NCBI RefSeq assembly: GCF_014203855.1
Contig: NZ_JACHJV010000001.1
Coordinates: 2,108,001 to 2,172,000, forward strand
DNA: 64,000 bases
Direction of reading: 5' to 3'
Source of the DNA: Kitasatospora kifunensis
GTDB lineage: Bacteria; Actinomycetota; Actinomycetes; Streptomycetales; Streptomycetaceae
The notes under the pieces were generated by a model that was given only the letters and a program-made list of their open reading frames with translations, was not told the DNA's origin and searched no databases. The translations under genes and the position numbers were made by a program. Positions 49,711 to 58,124 of this stretch are shown here, piece after piece. Position 1 is the first letter of the stretch. Each line of letters opens with the position of its first letter.

Positions 49711-50463
49711 TCAGCCGAGGGCGGCCAGCAGGTGAAGCTGGGTGGCGACGGCGTGAAAAGCGGGCTGCTGGGCGGCGGCCTCCTCCAGCTTGAGCAGCGC
49801 CTCCATCGCGCCGGGCTCGGTGTCCACCAGGACGCCGGGCACCAGGTCGGCGAAGACCCGCACGCCGTGCACCGAGGCCACCGTGAGACCGGCGGCGGCG
49901 GCCAGCTCGTGCAGTTCCTCGGCGGTGAAGCGGCGCGGCATCGGGTCACCGGCGCCCCAGCGGCCGTCGGGGGCGTCCAGCACGGTGCGGGCCTCGTCGA
50001 AGTGGCCGGCCAGCGCCCGGGCCAGCACGGCGCCGTTGCGGTTGGCGGCCAGCAGACTGACCAGACCGCCCCGGTGCAGGGTGGCGGTCAGGTGACCGAG
50101 CGCCTCGGTAGGGTCGTCCACCACCTCCAGGACGCCGTGGCAGAGCACCGCGTCCACCGAGGCGGGCGCGATCACCTCGGGCAGCGTCTGGGTGTCGCCC
50201 TGCACCGCGCGGACCAGGTCGGTCACCCCGGCCTCGGCCGCCCGGCGCTCCAGCGCGAAGAGCGCGTCGGGGCTGGGGTCGACCACGGTGACCCGGTGGC
50301 CGAGCCGGGCCACCGGGACGGCGAAGTTGCCCGTGCCGCCGCCGGTGTCCAACACGTCCAGCACCGGCTGGTCCAACTCGGCGGCCCGGCGCTCCAGCGC
50401 CGCCCTGACCACCTCCCAGACCACGGCGGTGCGCAGGGTGCTGCGAGGACGCGTCGGGTACAA
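49711..50463 (-). CDS. Class I SAM-dependent methyltransferase
   Basis: A 250-residue methyltransferase. LDTGGGTGNFAVPVARLGHRV near residue 43 is motif I for S-adenosylmethionine, VVDPSPDALFALERRA is motif II, and DAVLCHGVLEVVDDP is motif IV. It resembles SmtA/CmoM-type tRNA or small-molecule methyltransferases (the AAGL and HDTEP-like late segments are not decisive). The substrate cannot be assigned. The start ATG 50463 follows GGAGACG. It lies downstream of the HEPN gene on the same strand with a 28-base gap, so co-transcription is likely. Confidence 0.9.
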   Translation of the reverse strand: MYPTRPRSTLRTAVVWEVVRAALERRAAELDQPVLDVLDTGGGTGNFAVPVARLGHRVTVVDPSPDALFALERRAAEAGVTDLVRAVQGDTQTLPEVIAPASVDAVLCHGVLEVVDDPTEALGHLTATLHRGGLVSLLAANRNGAVLARALAGHFDEARTVLDAPDGRWGAGDPMPRRFTAEELHELAAAAGLTVASVHGVRVFADLVPGVLVDTEPGAMEALLKLEEAAAQQPAFHAVATQLHLLAALG

Positions 50464-50491
50464 GGGTCGTCTCCTTCAGGAGGCCGGCAGC

Positions 50492-50992
50492 TCAGTCGCT
50501 CTCGATCCTATTGCCTCCCAACTGCAGGACTCGCTCGACCAAGCGGACGAAGAGCGCGGTGTTGCGGATCAGGTCATCGGCGTCGCGGGCCGAGGCGGAG
50601 CCGGGCACCCCGGCCTCGGCGGCCGCCCGCTTGGCGGCGCCGGCGGCGAAGTAGAGCGCCCACTCGGCGAGCTCGGGAGCCGTCTCGGGCAGCACCTCCC
50701 AGGCGCTGCGGATCGCCTTGCGCCGGCGCGGGTTCTTCTCCGGGCGGCCGCGCACCGCGAGCACGGCGGCGGTGGTGCGCAGCGCGGCCAGGTGCGCGGT
50801 GGCGTAGCGCTCCAGCGGGTCCTGGGCGGCGGCGGCCGCCAGCAGGGTGCGGTGGGCCTGGGCCAGCAGGTCACGGGCGGCGGGTGGGGCACCGGCTTTG
50901 AGCAGCACCGGGTGCACGTCGACGGAGCGCAGCGGGATCTGTCCCTCGGCCTTCGGCTGCGCGGTGCTTCCGTGGAGGTCGGCGACGGTCAT
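50492..50992 (-). CDS. SAV_6107-family HEPN-domain protein
   Basis: A 166-residue, largely helical protein. LLAQAHRTLLAAAAAQDPLERYATAHLAALRTTAAVLA (in parts, about 42-80) and AWEVLPETAPELAEWALYFAAGAAKRAAAEAG (about 95-125) match the SAV_6107-like HEPN family as I know it. HEPN domains often act as RNases or nucleic-acid-related adaptors, but this branch lacks a proven activity. The canonical R-x4-6-H active site is not obvious. ATG 50992 has GGGGGAG just upstream, which rejects the longer open frame. It is followed by the methyltransferase gene. Confidence 0.8.
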   Translation of the reverse strand: MTVADLHGSTAQPKAEGQIPLRSVDVHPVLLKAGAPPAARDLLAQAHRTLLAAAAAQDPLERYATAHLAALRTTAAVLAVRGRPEKNPRRRKAIRSAWEVLPETAPELAEWALYFAAGAAKRAAAEAGVPGSASARDADDLIRNTALFVRLVERVLQLGGNRIESD

Positions 50993-51092
50993 GGTCTCCC
51001 CCGGTCCGAAGCGGGTGGCGCGGGCCGGTCGACCCGTCCACCGCCATGCTCGCGCCCGGCACTGACAATCCCGCCCGCACGCCTGCCGCCGG

Positions 51093-51620
51093 TCAGCCCC
51101 CCAGCGTGGCCAGGGTGCTCTCCAGCCAGGCCAGCTCGGCCTCGGTGGTGGCCCGGGCGATCCGCAGCATGCCCTGTCGGAACGGGTCCAACAGCTCCTC
51201 GGCGGTGATCGGCCGCTCGCCCTCGTAGAAGAAGCTGGCCGGGGTGCGCAGGAAGGCCAGTCGGCGCTCCAGCACGGTCCGCTGGGCACCCGGCTCGCCG
51301 TTCAGGTGGCTCAGGAAGGCGAGCAGGGTGAACCAGCGGTTCTCGTCGCTGATGTCCAGGTCGTCCGGTGTCCGCAGGCCGGCCAGCAGCTCGGCACAGC
51401 CGGCCTCGGTCAGGTGCAGGGTGTGCCGGGGCGCGGCGGCGCTGCCGGGCTCGGTCTCGCGGCGCAGCAGGCCCGCCGCCTCCAGCTTCTTGATCGCCGG
51501 GTAGAGCGTGCCGTCGCTGATCGGCCGGACGTGGCCGGTCAGCGCGGCCAGGTGGCGGCGCAGCTCGTAGCCGTGCAACGGCTGCTCGTGGAGGAATCCG
51601 AGGATCGCCAGCTTCAGCAT
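51093..51620 (-). CDS. PadR-family transcriptional regulator
   Basis: A 175-residue PadR repressor of the two-domain (Vir_act_alpha_C) subtype. LAILGFLHEQPLHGYELRRHL and DGTLYPAIKKLEAAGLLRRE form the winged helix (residues 3-55), and a C-terminal helical dimerisation part follows. PadR proteins usually repress a neighbouring detoxification or transport gene and are released by a small ligand. The gene is divergent from an alpha/beta hydrolase gene, with only 57 bases between start codons, so it very likely controls the hydrolase-oxidoreductase pair and itself. Confidence 0.93.
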   Translation of the reverse strand: MLKLAILGFLHEQPLHGYELRRHLAALTGHVRPISDGTLYPAIKKLEAAGLLRRETEPGSAAAPRHTLHLTEAGCAELLAGLRTPDDLDISDENRWFTLLAFLSHLNGEPGAQRTVLERRLAFLRTPASFFYEGERPITAEELLDPFRQGMLRIARATTEAELAWLESTLATLGG

Positions 51621-51677
51621 GGGGCTACGATGTCATACCTCGGCATCGATATACCTAGCCATCGAGGAAGATCCTTC
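51621..51677. promoter_or_regulatory. PadR operator region
   Basis: This 57-base gap is unusually AT-rich for the window. It contains ATACCT twice, 16 bases apart (51635-51640 and 51651-51656), and ATCGATAT between them. A PadR site overlapping both promoters is expected here. An in-frame ATG at 51630 lies inside this element and is not used as a start. Confidence 0.5.
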
Positions 51678-52439
51678 ATGCATGCTGCCCCCGTGACCCC
51701 GGCCGGCGACCTGATCCGCTGGGTCGAGCTGCCCGGCACCGCCACCGCGCCGCCCCGGGTCTACCTGCACGGCCTGGGCGCCAGCTCCCCCGCCTACTTC
51801 ACGGCCACCGCCGCCCACCCGCTGCTCGCCGGGCCTCGCTCGCTCCTGCTCGATCTGCTGGGCTTCGGCCTCAGCGACCGGCCCACCGACTTTCCGTACA
51901 CGCTCGAAGCGCACGCCGACGCCGTCGCGGCGGCCTTGCGCGCGGCCGAGGTCAGCGGCGCGGAGCTGATCGCGCACAGCATGGGCGGCTCGGTGGCGAT
52001 CGTGCTGGCGCACCGGCACCCCGAGCTGGTGGCGGCGCTGGTGCTGGTGGACGCCAATCTCGACCCGATCACGCCCAGGGCCGGACACGGCGGCAGCAGC
52101 CGGATCGCCGCCTACCGGGAGGAGGAGTTCCTGGCGGGCGGCTGGCGCGAGGTGCGTGCGGCGGTGGGCCCGCACTGGTGGTCCACCATGCGACTGGCCG
52201 GGCGCACCGCGCTCCACCGCAGCGCGGTGCACCTCACCCGGGGCACCACCCCGACCATGCGCGAGCTGCTGCTGGGGTTGCCGATCCCGCGCGCCTTCAT
52301 CCACCCGGCGGCCGACGGCACCGCGCACCTGCCGGGCCCGGGCGTGCGCCACTTCGCGATCCCCGAGGCCGGGCACAACGTGATGCTGGACAACCCGCAG
52401 GCCTTCGCCCGCGCCGTGGCCGAGGCGCTGACGGTTTAG
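51678..52439 (+). CDS. Alpha/beta-fold hydrolase
   Basis: A 253-residue alpha/beta hydrolase. VYLHGLGASSPAYF supplies the oxyanion loop, ELIAHSMGGSVAIVLAHRHP the nucleophile serine, and EAGHNVMLDNP the catalytic histidine. LDLLGFGLSDRP is typical of epoxide-hydrolase/esterase-like members. The substrate is unknown. ATG 51678 has GAGGAAG seven bases upstream; ATG 51630 would start inside the putative operator. It is followed 11 bases later by an FAD oxidoreductase gene, and both are probably under the divergent PadR regulator. Confidence 0.9.
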   Translation: MHAAPVTPAGDLIRWVELPGTATAPPRVYLHGLGASSPAYFTATAAHPLLAGPRSLLLDLLGFGLSDRPTDFPYTLEAHADAVAAALRAAEVSGAELIAHSMGGSVAIVLAHRHPELVAALVLVDANLDPITPRAGHGGSSRIAAYREEEFLAGGWREVRAAVGPHWWSTMRLAGRTALHRSAVHLTRGTTPTMRELLLGLPIPRAFIHPAADGTAHLPGPGVRHFAIPEAGHNVMLDNPQAFARAVAEALTV

Positions 52440-52450
52440 GATCACGCGTC

Positions 52451-53860
52451 ATGGCACGGATCGTCATCATCGGAGCGGGTATCAGCGGACTGGCGGCGGC
52501 GGCCCGGCTGGCCACCATCGGGCACCAGGTGACGGTCTGCGAGGCGTCCGGAACCTACGGCGGGATGCTCGGCCGCTACCAGCGCGACGGCTTCGCCTTC
52601 GACACCGGTCCGACCCTGCTGACGCTGCCCGCCGTCTACCGCGACCTGGCGCTCAAGACCGGCAGGGAGCCGCTGGAGCAACTGGTCGAGCTGGCTCCGG
52701 TCGACCCCGAGAGCCGGCACCTGTTCGCCGACGGCACCGCGCTGAGCCTGCCCAACGCCTCCCGCGGCGGCGTCGCACAGGCACTGGACGCGGCGCTCGG
52801 CGCGGGGACGGGCGAGCGCTGGGGCGCGGTGATGAACCGCGGCCGCGCCGTCTGGGAGGCCACCCGCCGCCCGCTCCTGGAGGAGCCGCTGCCCGCCGAC
52901 CCCGGCGCGCTCGGCACCGACCCCTACCCCGCGCCCCCGCGCCGCGGCCTGGCGCGGCTGCGGCCCGGCGGTTCGGCGCCGACCCTGGACCAGGTCGCCG
53001 CCCGCGAACTTGGCGGGCACCCGGCGCTGACCGCGCTGCTCACCGAGTACGCGCTGCGCTTCGGCTTCGACCCGCGCACCGCCCCCGCCGGCGCCACCGT
53101 GATCCCGTACATGGAGCAGACCTTCGGCGTCTGGTCGGTGCGGGGTGGACTGCGGGCGCTGGCCGAGGCGGTGTACCGGCGGTGCGAGCAGCGCGGGGTG
53201 GAGTTCCGGTTCGACACCCGCATCGAGCAGGACCCGCCGGACGCCGACCTGGTGCTGCGTCCGGCGCCCGCCGAGGCCGCACTGCCGGGGCGGGTCAGCG
53301 TGCTGCTCGCGCTGCGCGGTGCCCGCCCGCCCGGCACCGCGCACCGCACCGTGGTGCACGCCGCCGACCGGGCCGCGGAGCTGGCGGCAGTCTTCGGCAG
53401 CGAGCCGGGCCGCAGCGAGCCGGGCCTGCCCGACCGTCCGACCGTGCAGGTGCTACGCCCTGACGACCCCTCGGGCCGCCCGGACGAGGAGCACGAGGCG
53501 GTCACCCTGACCGTGACCGTACCTTCCCAGGCCCGGCTGGACTGGACCGTCCCGGGCGTCGCCGGCCGCTTCGCCGACCGCCTGCTCGCACACGTGGACG
53601 CGGCCGGGCTCGGCCTCGGCGAGCGGGTGCGCTGGCGGGTGGTGCGAACCCCGGCCGACACCGAGCGGGAGGCCCTGGCCCCGGGCGGCGCCGTGCCGCG
53701 CCCTGCCCTGGCGGGAGCCGGCGGGGCCTTCCTGCAGCCGGCCAACACCACCGGGCGGGCCGGGCACTACCTGCTCGGCGGGGCCGCGCACCCGGGCGGC
53801 GGGCTGGCCAGGGCGGGCATGTCGGCCTGCGTGGTGGCGGGGCTGATCGGGCCCGCCTGA
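52451..53860 (+). CDS. Phytoene-desaturase-like FAD-dependent oxidoreductase
   Basis: A 469-residue flavoprotein. ARIVIIGAGISGLAAAARLA is the FAD-binding beta-alpha-beta unit, followed by GGMLGRYQRDGFAFDTGPTLL (in parts), the layout of the CrtI/phytoene desaturase family. The C-terminal block HYLLGGAAHPGGGLARAGMSA matches the end of that family. The protein is somewhat shorter than carotenoid desaturases, and the middle is poorly conserved, so the substrate need not be a carotenoid. It lies 11 bases after the hydrolase gene, with AGGA just before ATG 52451. A polyprenyl synthase gene lies 2 kb further on, but no phytoene synthase gene is present. Confidence 0.88.
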   Translation: MARIVIIGAGISGLAAAARLATIGHQVTVCEASGTYGGMLGRYQRDGFAFDTGPTLLTLPAVYRDLALKTGREPLEQLVELAPVDPESRHLFADGTALSLPNASRGGVAQALDAALGAGTGERWGAVMNRGRAVWEATRRPLLEEPLPADPGALGTDPYPAPPRRGLARLRPGGSAPTLDQVAARELGGHPALTALLTEYALRFGFDPRTAPAGATVIPYMEQTFGVWSVRGGLRALAEAVYRRCEQRGVEFRFDTRIEQDPPDADLVLRPAPAEAALPGRVSVLLALRGARPPGTAHRTVVHAADRAAELAAVFGSEPGRSEPGLPDRPTVQVLRPDDPSGRPDEEHEAVTLTVTVPSQARLDWTVPGVAGRFADRLLAHVDAAGLGLGERVRWRVVRTPADTEREALAPGGAVPRPALAGAGGAFLQPANTTGRAGHYLLGGAAHPGGGLARAGMSACVVAGLIGPA

Positions 53861-53895
53861 TCGGGCCCACCCGGAGCCCGAGGGGCCGCCCGGTG

Positions 53896-54732
53896 CTACT
53901 GCCAGGTCTCCGGCTGCGGCTGCTGCTGGTAGTACTCGTACGACTGCTGCTGCGGGATGTGCTGCTGCGGCACGGCGTACTCGGGCTGGTACTGGCTCGG
54001 GTCGTAGGGCTGCTGCTGCCACTGCTGCTGCTCGTACGACGGGTAGGGCTGCTGCTCCTGGTAGTACCCGGGGTACTCCTGCTGCTGGTAGCCGTACTGC
54101 GGGTCGTACTGCTGCTGCGGCTGCTCGGCGTACCCGTACCCGGGCTGCATCTGATGGGGCATCATCAGCTGCTCCTGCGGCATCGGTTGCCCGCCCATGG
54201 GCTCCTGCCCAGCCAGCATCGGGGCGGCCAGCATCGGGTCGGCCGACATCGGGTCCGCCATCGGCTCGTAGACGGCTTCGTAGATGCCGAAGTCGCCCTC
54301 CTGCTCCTGCGAGAGCACCGCCGGCTCCGGCAGTACCTGCTGCTCGGACTCCTCGATCGGCCCGACCTCACCGACCTTCTTCTCCACCGCCACCGCGGCC
54401 ACCGCCGCCGCGCCACCGGTGGCCGCGCTGAGCAGCGGTACCTTGGCGAGCGCTCCGGGCAGCGAGCCGTCGGCGGCGCGCAGCGACCAGCCCTTGGCGT
54501 AGCCGCGCTTGACGGACAGGGTCACCATCGCCTGCCCCGCGGTGAAGGCCAGCGCCCCGGCGGCGATCACCGGCACCGAGTGGACGGCCATCCCCGCCGC
54601 CACGAGCAGGAAGCCGCCGAGCGCGAGGGCCCGCCAGTGCAGCGGCGCGCGGCTCTGCAGCAGCAGCTCGGCCAGCAACCAAAGCGCGACCACGGCGAGC
54701 GCCGCGTACAAGGCCAGCATCCCGATGCCCAT
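53896..54732 (-). CDS. Membrane protein with Gln/Tyr/Pro-rich tail, function unknown
   Basis: A 278-residue protein I do not recognise. Residues 1-75 contain three hydrophobic segments (MLALYAALAVVALWLLAELLL, ALALGGFLLVAAGMAVHSVP and VIAAGALAFTAGQAMV, in parts). A short soluble region follows, then an acidic stretch. The final 110 residues are strongly low-complexity: repeated QQQ, YGYQQQ, YPGYYQEQQ and PYDPSQY units of prion-like type. ATG 54732 has GGAGG seven to eight bases upstream; GTG 54807 would add 25 basic residues without a ribosome site. The tail resembles the N-terminus of the RDD protein at 7208 in style only. Confidence 0.8.
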   Translation of the reverse strand: MGIGMLALYAALAVVALWLLAELLLQSRAPLHWRALALGGFLLVAAGMAVHSVPVIAAGALAFTAGQAMVTLSVKRGYAKGWSLRAADGSLPGALAKVPLLSAATGGAAAVAAVAVEKKVGEVGPIEESEQQVLPEPAVLSQEQEGDFGIYEAVYEPMADPMSADPMLAAPMLAGQEPMGGQPMPQEQLMMPHQMQPGYGYAEQPQQQYDPQYGYQQQEYPGYYQEQQPYPSYEQQQWQQQPYDPSQYQPEYAVPQQHIPQQQSYEYYQQQPQPETWQ

Positions 54733-54826
54733 CAGCGTCCTCCACCACAGCCCGGCGCGCGGCGCGCGTGTGCGGCGACTGTACCTGTTCGACAGCCGCC
54801 TCCCCACATCACCCGCAGCGCCGCCA

Positions 54827-55741
54827 TCAGCCCCGGTGCAGGCCGAGGTTCTGGTAGATCTGCAGCGTGGCCGTCGAGCCGTTGAGGGTGATGAAGTGCA
54901 GGCCCGGCGCGCCCTCGGCGAGCAGCCGCTCGGACATCGCGGTGGCGTGCTCGATGCCCACCTCGCGCAGCGCCGCCGGGTCGTCGGCGACCGCGCGCAG
55001 CCGGGCGTCCAGCGCGGCGGGGAAGGCCGACCCGCTCAACTGCGGGAACCGCTCCAGCTGCTTGACGTTGGTCACCGGCATGATCTCCGGAATGATCGGC
55101 GCCTCGCAGCCGGCCGCCACCACCTTGTCGCGCAGCCGCAGGTAGTCCTCGACCTCGAAGAACATCTGGGTGATCGCGTAGTCGGCGCCGGCCCGCATCT
55201 TGGCCACGAAGTGCCGGATGTCCTGGTCCCAGTCGCTGGAGCGCGGGTGCATCTGCGGGAAGGCGGCCACGCCCACGCAGAAGTCACCGATCGACTTGAT
55301 CAGCTCGACCAGCTGGTAGGCATAGGAGACGCCCTGCGGGTGGCGCACCCACTCGGCGCGCGGATCGCCGGGCGGATCGCCGCGCACCGCGAGCACGTTG
55401 CGCACCCCTTGGTCGGCGTACTGACCGATGATGTTGCGCAGCTCGGCCACCGAGTGGTCGACCGCGGTCAGGTGCGCGACCGGCGTCAGCGTGGTCTCGG
55501 TGGCGATCCGACCGACCATGTTGACGGTGCGTCCGCGCGAGGATCCCCCGGCGCCGTACGTCATGCAGACGAAGTTCGGGTTGAGCGCCTCCAGTCGGCG
55601 GATGGCGGCCCAGAGCTTGTGCTCGGCCGCCTCGCTGCGCGGGGGCATGAACTCGAACGAGTACGAGCGCTTCCCGGCCGCCAGGAGTTCGCGGACCGTG
55701 AGCGCGCGGTCGGTTCTGGTGGACGGAGTGCCAAGTGCCAT
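54827..55741 (-). CDS. metF: 5,10-methylenetetrahydrofolate reductase
   Basis: MetF (304 residues) makes 5-methyltetrahydrofolate for methionine synthesis. [15 protein letters not shown] near residue 26 begins the flavin TIM barrel with the catalytic Glu of the FEFMPP motif. [25 protein letters not shown] and FPQMHP are family blocks, and [13 protein letters not shown] binds folate. The length fits bacterial MetF, with no regulatory domain. TACTCT lies six bases before ATG 55741, so the mRNA is probably leaderless; no ribosome site is present. It is divergent from the polyprenyl synthase gene. Confidence 0.97.
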   Translation of the reverse strand: MALGTPSTRTDRALTVRELLAAGKRSYSFEFMPPRSEAAEHKLWAAIRRLEALNPNFVCMTYGAGGSSRGRTVNMVGRIATETTLTPVAHLTAVDHSVAELRNIIGQYADQGVRNVLAVRGDPPGDPRAEWVRHPQGVSYAYQLVELIKSIGDFCVGVAAFPQMHPRSSDWDQDIRHFVAKMRAGADYAITQMFFEVEDYLRLRDKVVAAGCEAPIIPEIMPVTNVKQLERFPQLSGSAFPAALDARLRAVADDPAALREVGIEHATAMSERLLAEGAPGLHFITLNGSTATLQIYQNLGLHRG

Positions 55742-55747
55742 GGTCGC

Positions 55748-55753
55748 AGAGTA
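55748..55753 (-). promoter_or_regulatory. -10 element of leaderless metF
   Basis: TACTCT on the minus strand is separated from the metF ATG by GCGACC only, so transcription should begin at the start codon. Confidence 0.6.
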
Positions 55754-55930
55754 GCCGTCGGGGTGGTGGCGCGGACAGGCAACGCCCAATTGCTGAGACA
55801 ATCGGTGGGCCCCGCCGGGGCTGGCGACCCGCCAAGGTGCCCCCGGGACGGGCGGGACGGCCCGTTGCTCGCAGTGCTGTCCGGCCGCCCGGCTAGTCTG
55901 ATCTCCACCCCCGTGACTCCGGAGTGCCTC

Positions 55931-57037
55931 GTGACCTCGCCCAGCCCCACGCCCGCGCGACCGCTCGACCAGGCGGCCGCCCGCACCCAGGTGGACGCCG
56001 CGCTCACCCGGTTCATGGCCGAGCAGCACGCGCTGCTGAGCTCGATCTCCCCGGACCTGGTGGCCGCCGCCGACGCGCTGCGCGACTTCCTGCTGGACGG
56101 CGGCAAGCGGCTGCGCCCCGCCTTCTGCTACTGGGGCTGGCGCGGCGCGGGCGGCGCGGACGACAGCGTGGGGATCGCCAACGCCGCCGCCGCCCTGGAG
56201 CTGCTGCAGGCCAGCGCCCTGGTGCACGACGACCTGATGGACCGCAGCGACACCCGCCGCGGCCTGCCCTCGATGCACCGCCGCTTCGAGGCGCTGCACC
56301 GCGAGCGCGGCTGGCGCGGCGACCGCGAGCAGTACGGGACGGCCGCGGCGCTGCTGCTCGGCGACCTGCTGCTGATCTGGTGCGACCAGCTCTTCGTGCG
56401 CTGCGGTCTGGACGCGGCGGCGGTGCTGGCCGCCAAGCCGGCCTTCGACCTGATGCGCACCGAGGTGATGGCCGGCCAGTACCTGGACGTGCTGGAGCCG
56501 GTGGCCGGCGACTCGACGGACGAGCTGGCGCTGACCCGGGCCACCACGGTGCTGCACTACAAGTCGGCCAAGTACACCATCGAGCGCCCGCTCCAGGTGG
56601 GCGCCCACCTGGCCGGGGCGAGCCAGGAGCTGGTGGCCTCGTACGGCGCCTTCGGGCTGCCGCTGGGCGAGGCCTTCCAACTGCGCGACGACCTGCTCGG
56701 CGTCTTCGGCGACCCGGCCGTCACCGGCAAGCCGGCCGGCGACGACCTGCGCGAGGGCAAGCGCACCCTGCTGGTCGCGCTCGCGCTGCGCTCGCTGCCG
56801 CGGGCCGAGGCGGCCCGGCTGGACCAGCGGCTCGGCGCGGCGGACCTGACGGCGACGGAGATCGCCGAGCTGAGCTCGCTGGTCGCCGCCAGCGGCGCGC
56901 CCGAGCAGGTGGAGCTGCGGATCGAGGCGCTGATGGAGCGCTCGCTGGCGGCGCTGGCCGCGGCACCGCTGAAGGACGAAGCGGCCCGGGAGACGCTGCT
57001 CGCGCTCGCCCGGGCCGCCACCGTGCGTCGTTACTGA
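55931..57037 (+). CDS. Polyprenyl diphosphate synthase
   Basis: A 368-residue trans-prenyltransferase that condenses isopentenyl diphosphate with an allylic primer. [14 protein letters not shown] near residue 57, [16 protein letters not shown] (first Asp-rich motif, DDLMD) near 97, and [31 protein letters not shown] (second Asp-rich region, in parts) near 250 are all present. The residues before the first motif do not let me set chain length safely; GGPP-range or longer products are possible. GTG 55931 has GGAG six bases upstream. TAGTCT at 55894-55899 may be its -10. It ends ten bases before the convergent thiE stop. Confidence 0.94.
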   Translation: MTSPSPTPARPLDQAAARTQVDAALTRFMAEQHALLSSISPDLVAAADALRDFLLDGGKRLRPAFCYWGWRGAGGADDSVGIANAAAALELLQASALVHDDLMDRSDTRRGLPSMHRRFEALHRERGWRGDREQYGTAAALLLGDLLLIWCDQLFVRCGLDAAAVLAAKPAFDLMRTEVMAGQYLDVLEPVAGDSTDELALTRATTVLHYKSAKYTIERPLQVGAHLAGASQELVASYGAFGLPLGEAFQLRDDLLGVFGDPAVTGKPAGDDLREGKRTLLVALALRSLPRAEAARLDQRLGAADLTATEIAELSSLVAASGAPEQVELRIEALMERSLAALAAAPLKDEAARETLLALARAATVRRY

Positions 57038-57047
57038 CCGCCTGCCC

Positions 57048-57704
57048 TCAGCCCGCCGCGCGGACCCGGCGGGCCAGCTCGGCGGCCGCCGCGCCCGGGT
57101 CCTCGGCAGCGGTGATCGCGCGGACCACCACCACCCGGCGGGCGCCCGCCGCGAGCACCTGGTCCAGGTTGCCCAGGTCGATCCCGCCGATCGCGAACCA
57201 CGGACGGTCGCTGGACTGCGCGGCCGCGTACTCCACCAGGCCCAGGCCCGGCGCGGGTCGGCCCGGCTTGGTCGGGGTCGGCCACAGGGGCCCGGTGCAG
57301 AAGTAGTCCACCCCGGGCTCGGCGATCGCCCCGGCCACCTCGGACTCGGCGTGGCAGGACCGGCCGATCAGCACGTCCTGGCCGAGGATCGCCCGGGCGG
57401 CCGGCACCGGCAGGTCGTCCTGGCCCAGGTGCAGCACCTGCGGGCGGGCGGCGTGCGCCACGTCCGCCCGGTCGTTCACCGCGAAGAGCTTGCCGTGCCG
57501 CTCCGCCGCCGCGGCGAACAGCTCCAGGTAGGCCAGCTCCTGCTTGGCCTCCAGGCCCTTGTCCCGCAGCTGGACGATGTCCACCCCATTGGCCAGCACC
57601 GTGTCCAGGAACTCTTCCAGGTCACCCTGCTCGCGGCGGGCGTCGGTGCACAGGTAGAGCCGGGCGTCGGCCAGCTTCGCCCGCCACTGGGCACCGGCGG
57701 TCAC
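57048..57704 (-). CDS. thiE: Thiamine-phosphate synthase
   Basis: ThiE (218 residues) joins the pyrimidine and thiazole moieties to give thiamine phosphate. DIVQLRDKG binds the pyrimidine diphosphate. [22 protein letters not shown] and LIGRSCHA are barrel loops, [14 protein letters not shown] near residue 148 is the thiazole phosphate side, and [10 protein letters not shown] closes the barrel. GTG 57704 overlaps the stop of the Rv2175c-like gene by four bases, so a longer upstream extension is rejected. It lies on the opposite strand from thiO-thiS-thiG, 1.9 kb away, and is not behind the TPP riboswitch. Confidence 0.97.
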   Translation of the reverse strand: MTAGAQWRAKLADARLYLCTDARREQGDLEEFLDTVLANGVDIVQLRDKGLEAKQELAYLELFAAAAERHGKLFAVNDRADVAHAARPQVLHLGQDDLPVPAARAILGQDVLIGRSCHAESEVAGAIAEPGVDYFCTGPLWPTPTKPGRPAPGLGLVEYAAAQSSDRPWFAIGGIDLGNLDQVLAAGARRVVVVRAITAAEDPGAAAAELARRVRAAG

Positions 57705-58066
57705 AGCGACATCGCCTGGGCGCGCCGCTTCACCTCGGTACCGCGGTTCTCGCGCAGTGCCTGGATCGGGCTGCCCGGCAGCGAGGGGTCCTCGGTGAAG
57801 AGCCACTCCAGGATCTCGTCATCGGTGAACCTCCCGTCCCGCAGCACGGTCAGCGTCCCGGCCAGGTGCTTGACCAGGCCGTCGTCCTCGATGAAGGCCG
57901 CGGGCACCTGCAACGACCGGTTGGGGCCGCGGCGCACCGCGATCAGCTTGTGGTCCTTGACCATCTGGCGGACCTCGGTGACCATCACCCCCCAGCGCTC
58001 GGAGATGTCGGGCAGGTACATCCAGTCATGGACCAGGGATTCGATCTTGGCTTCCGTCTCGCTCAC
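57701..58066 (-). CDS. Rv2175c-like DNA-binding protein
   Basis: A 121-residue protein homologous to mycobacterial Rv2175c, a DNA-binding protein that is a substrate of the Ser/Thr kinase PknL in Mycobacterium tuberculosis. [30 protein letters not shown] (in parts, near 15-45) is the helix-turn-helix region. [39 protein letters not shown] (in parts) is the conserved C-terminal block. A PASTA kinase gene lies 3.8 kb away in this window, so a kinase-substrate relation is possible but unproven. It overlaps thiE by four bases. GTG 58066 is used, with AGG eight bases upstream. Confidence 0.92.
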   Translation of the reverse strand: MSETEAKIESLVHDWMYLPDISERWGVMVTEVRQMVKDHKLIAVRRGPNRSLQVPAAFIEDDGLVKHLAGTLTVLRDGRFTDDEILEWLFTEDPSLPGSPIQALRENRGTEVKRRAQAMSL

Positions 58067-58124
58067 GGCACCAGCCTGCCACCTCCGGGCGGCCCCGCGC
58101 ACCCACCGCCCCGTCAGGGAGGTG

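Noticed and set aside
52451..57037. Carotenoid cluster (CrtI-like flavoprotein plus polyprenyl synthase)
   Set aside because: No phytoene synthase or cyclase gene is present, and the two genes are separated by two unrelated minus-strand genes, so pathway assignment is not supported.
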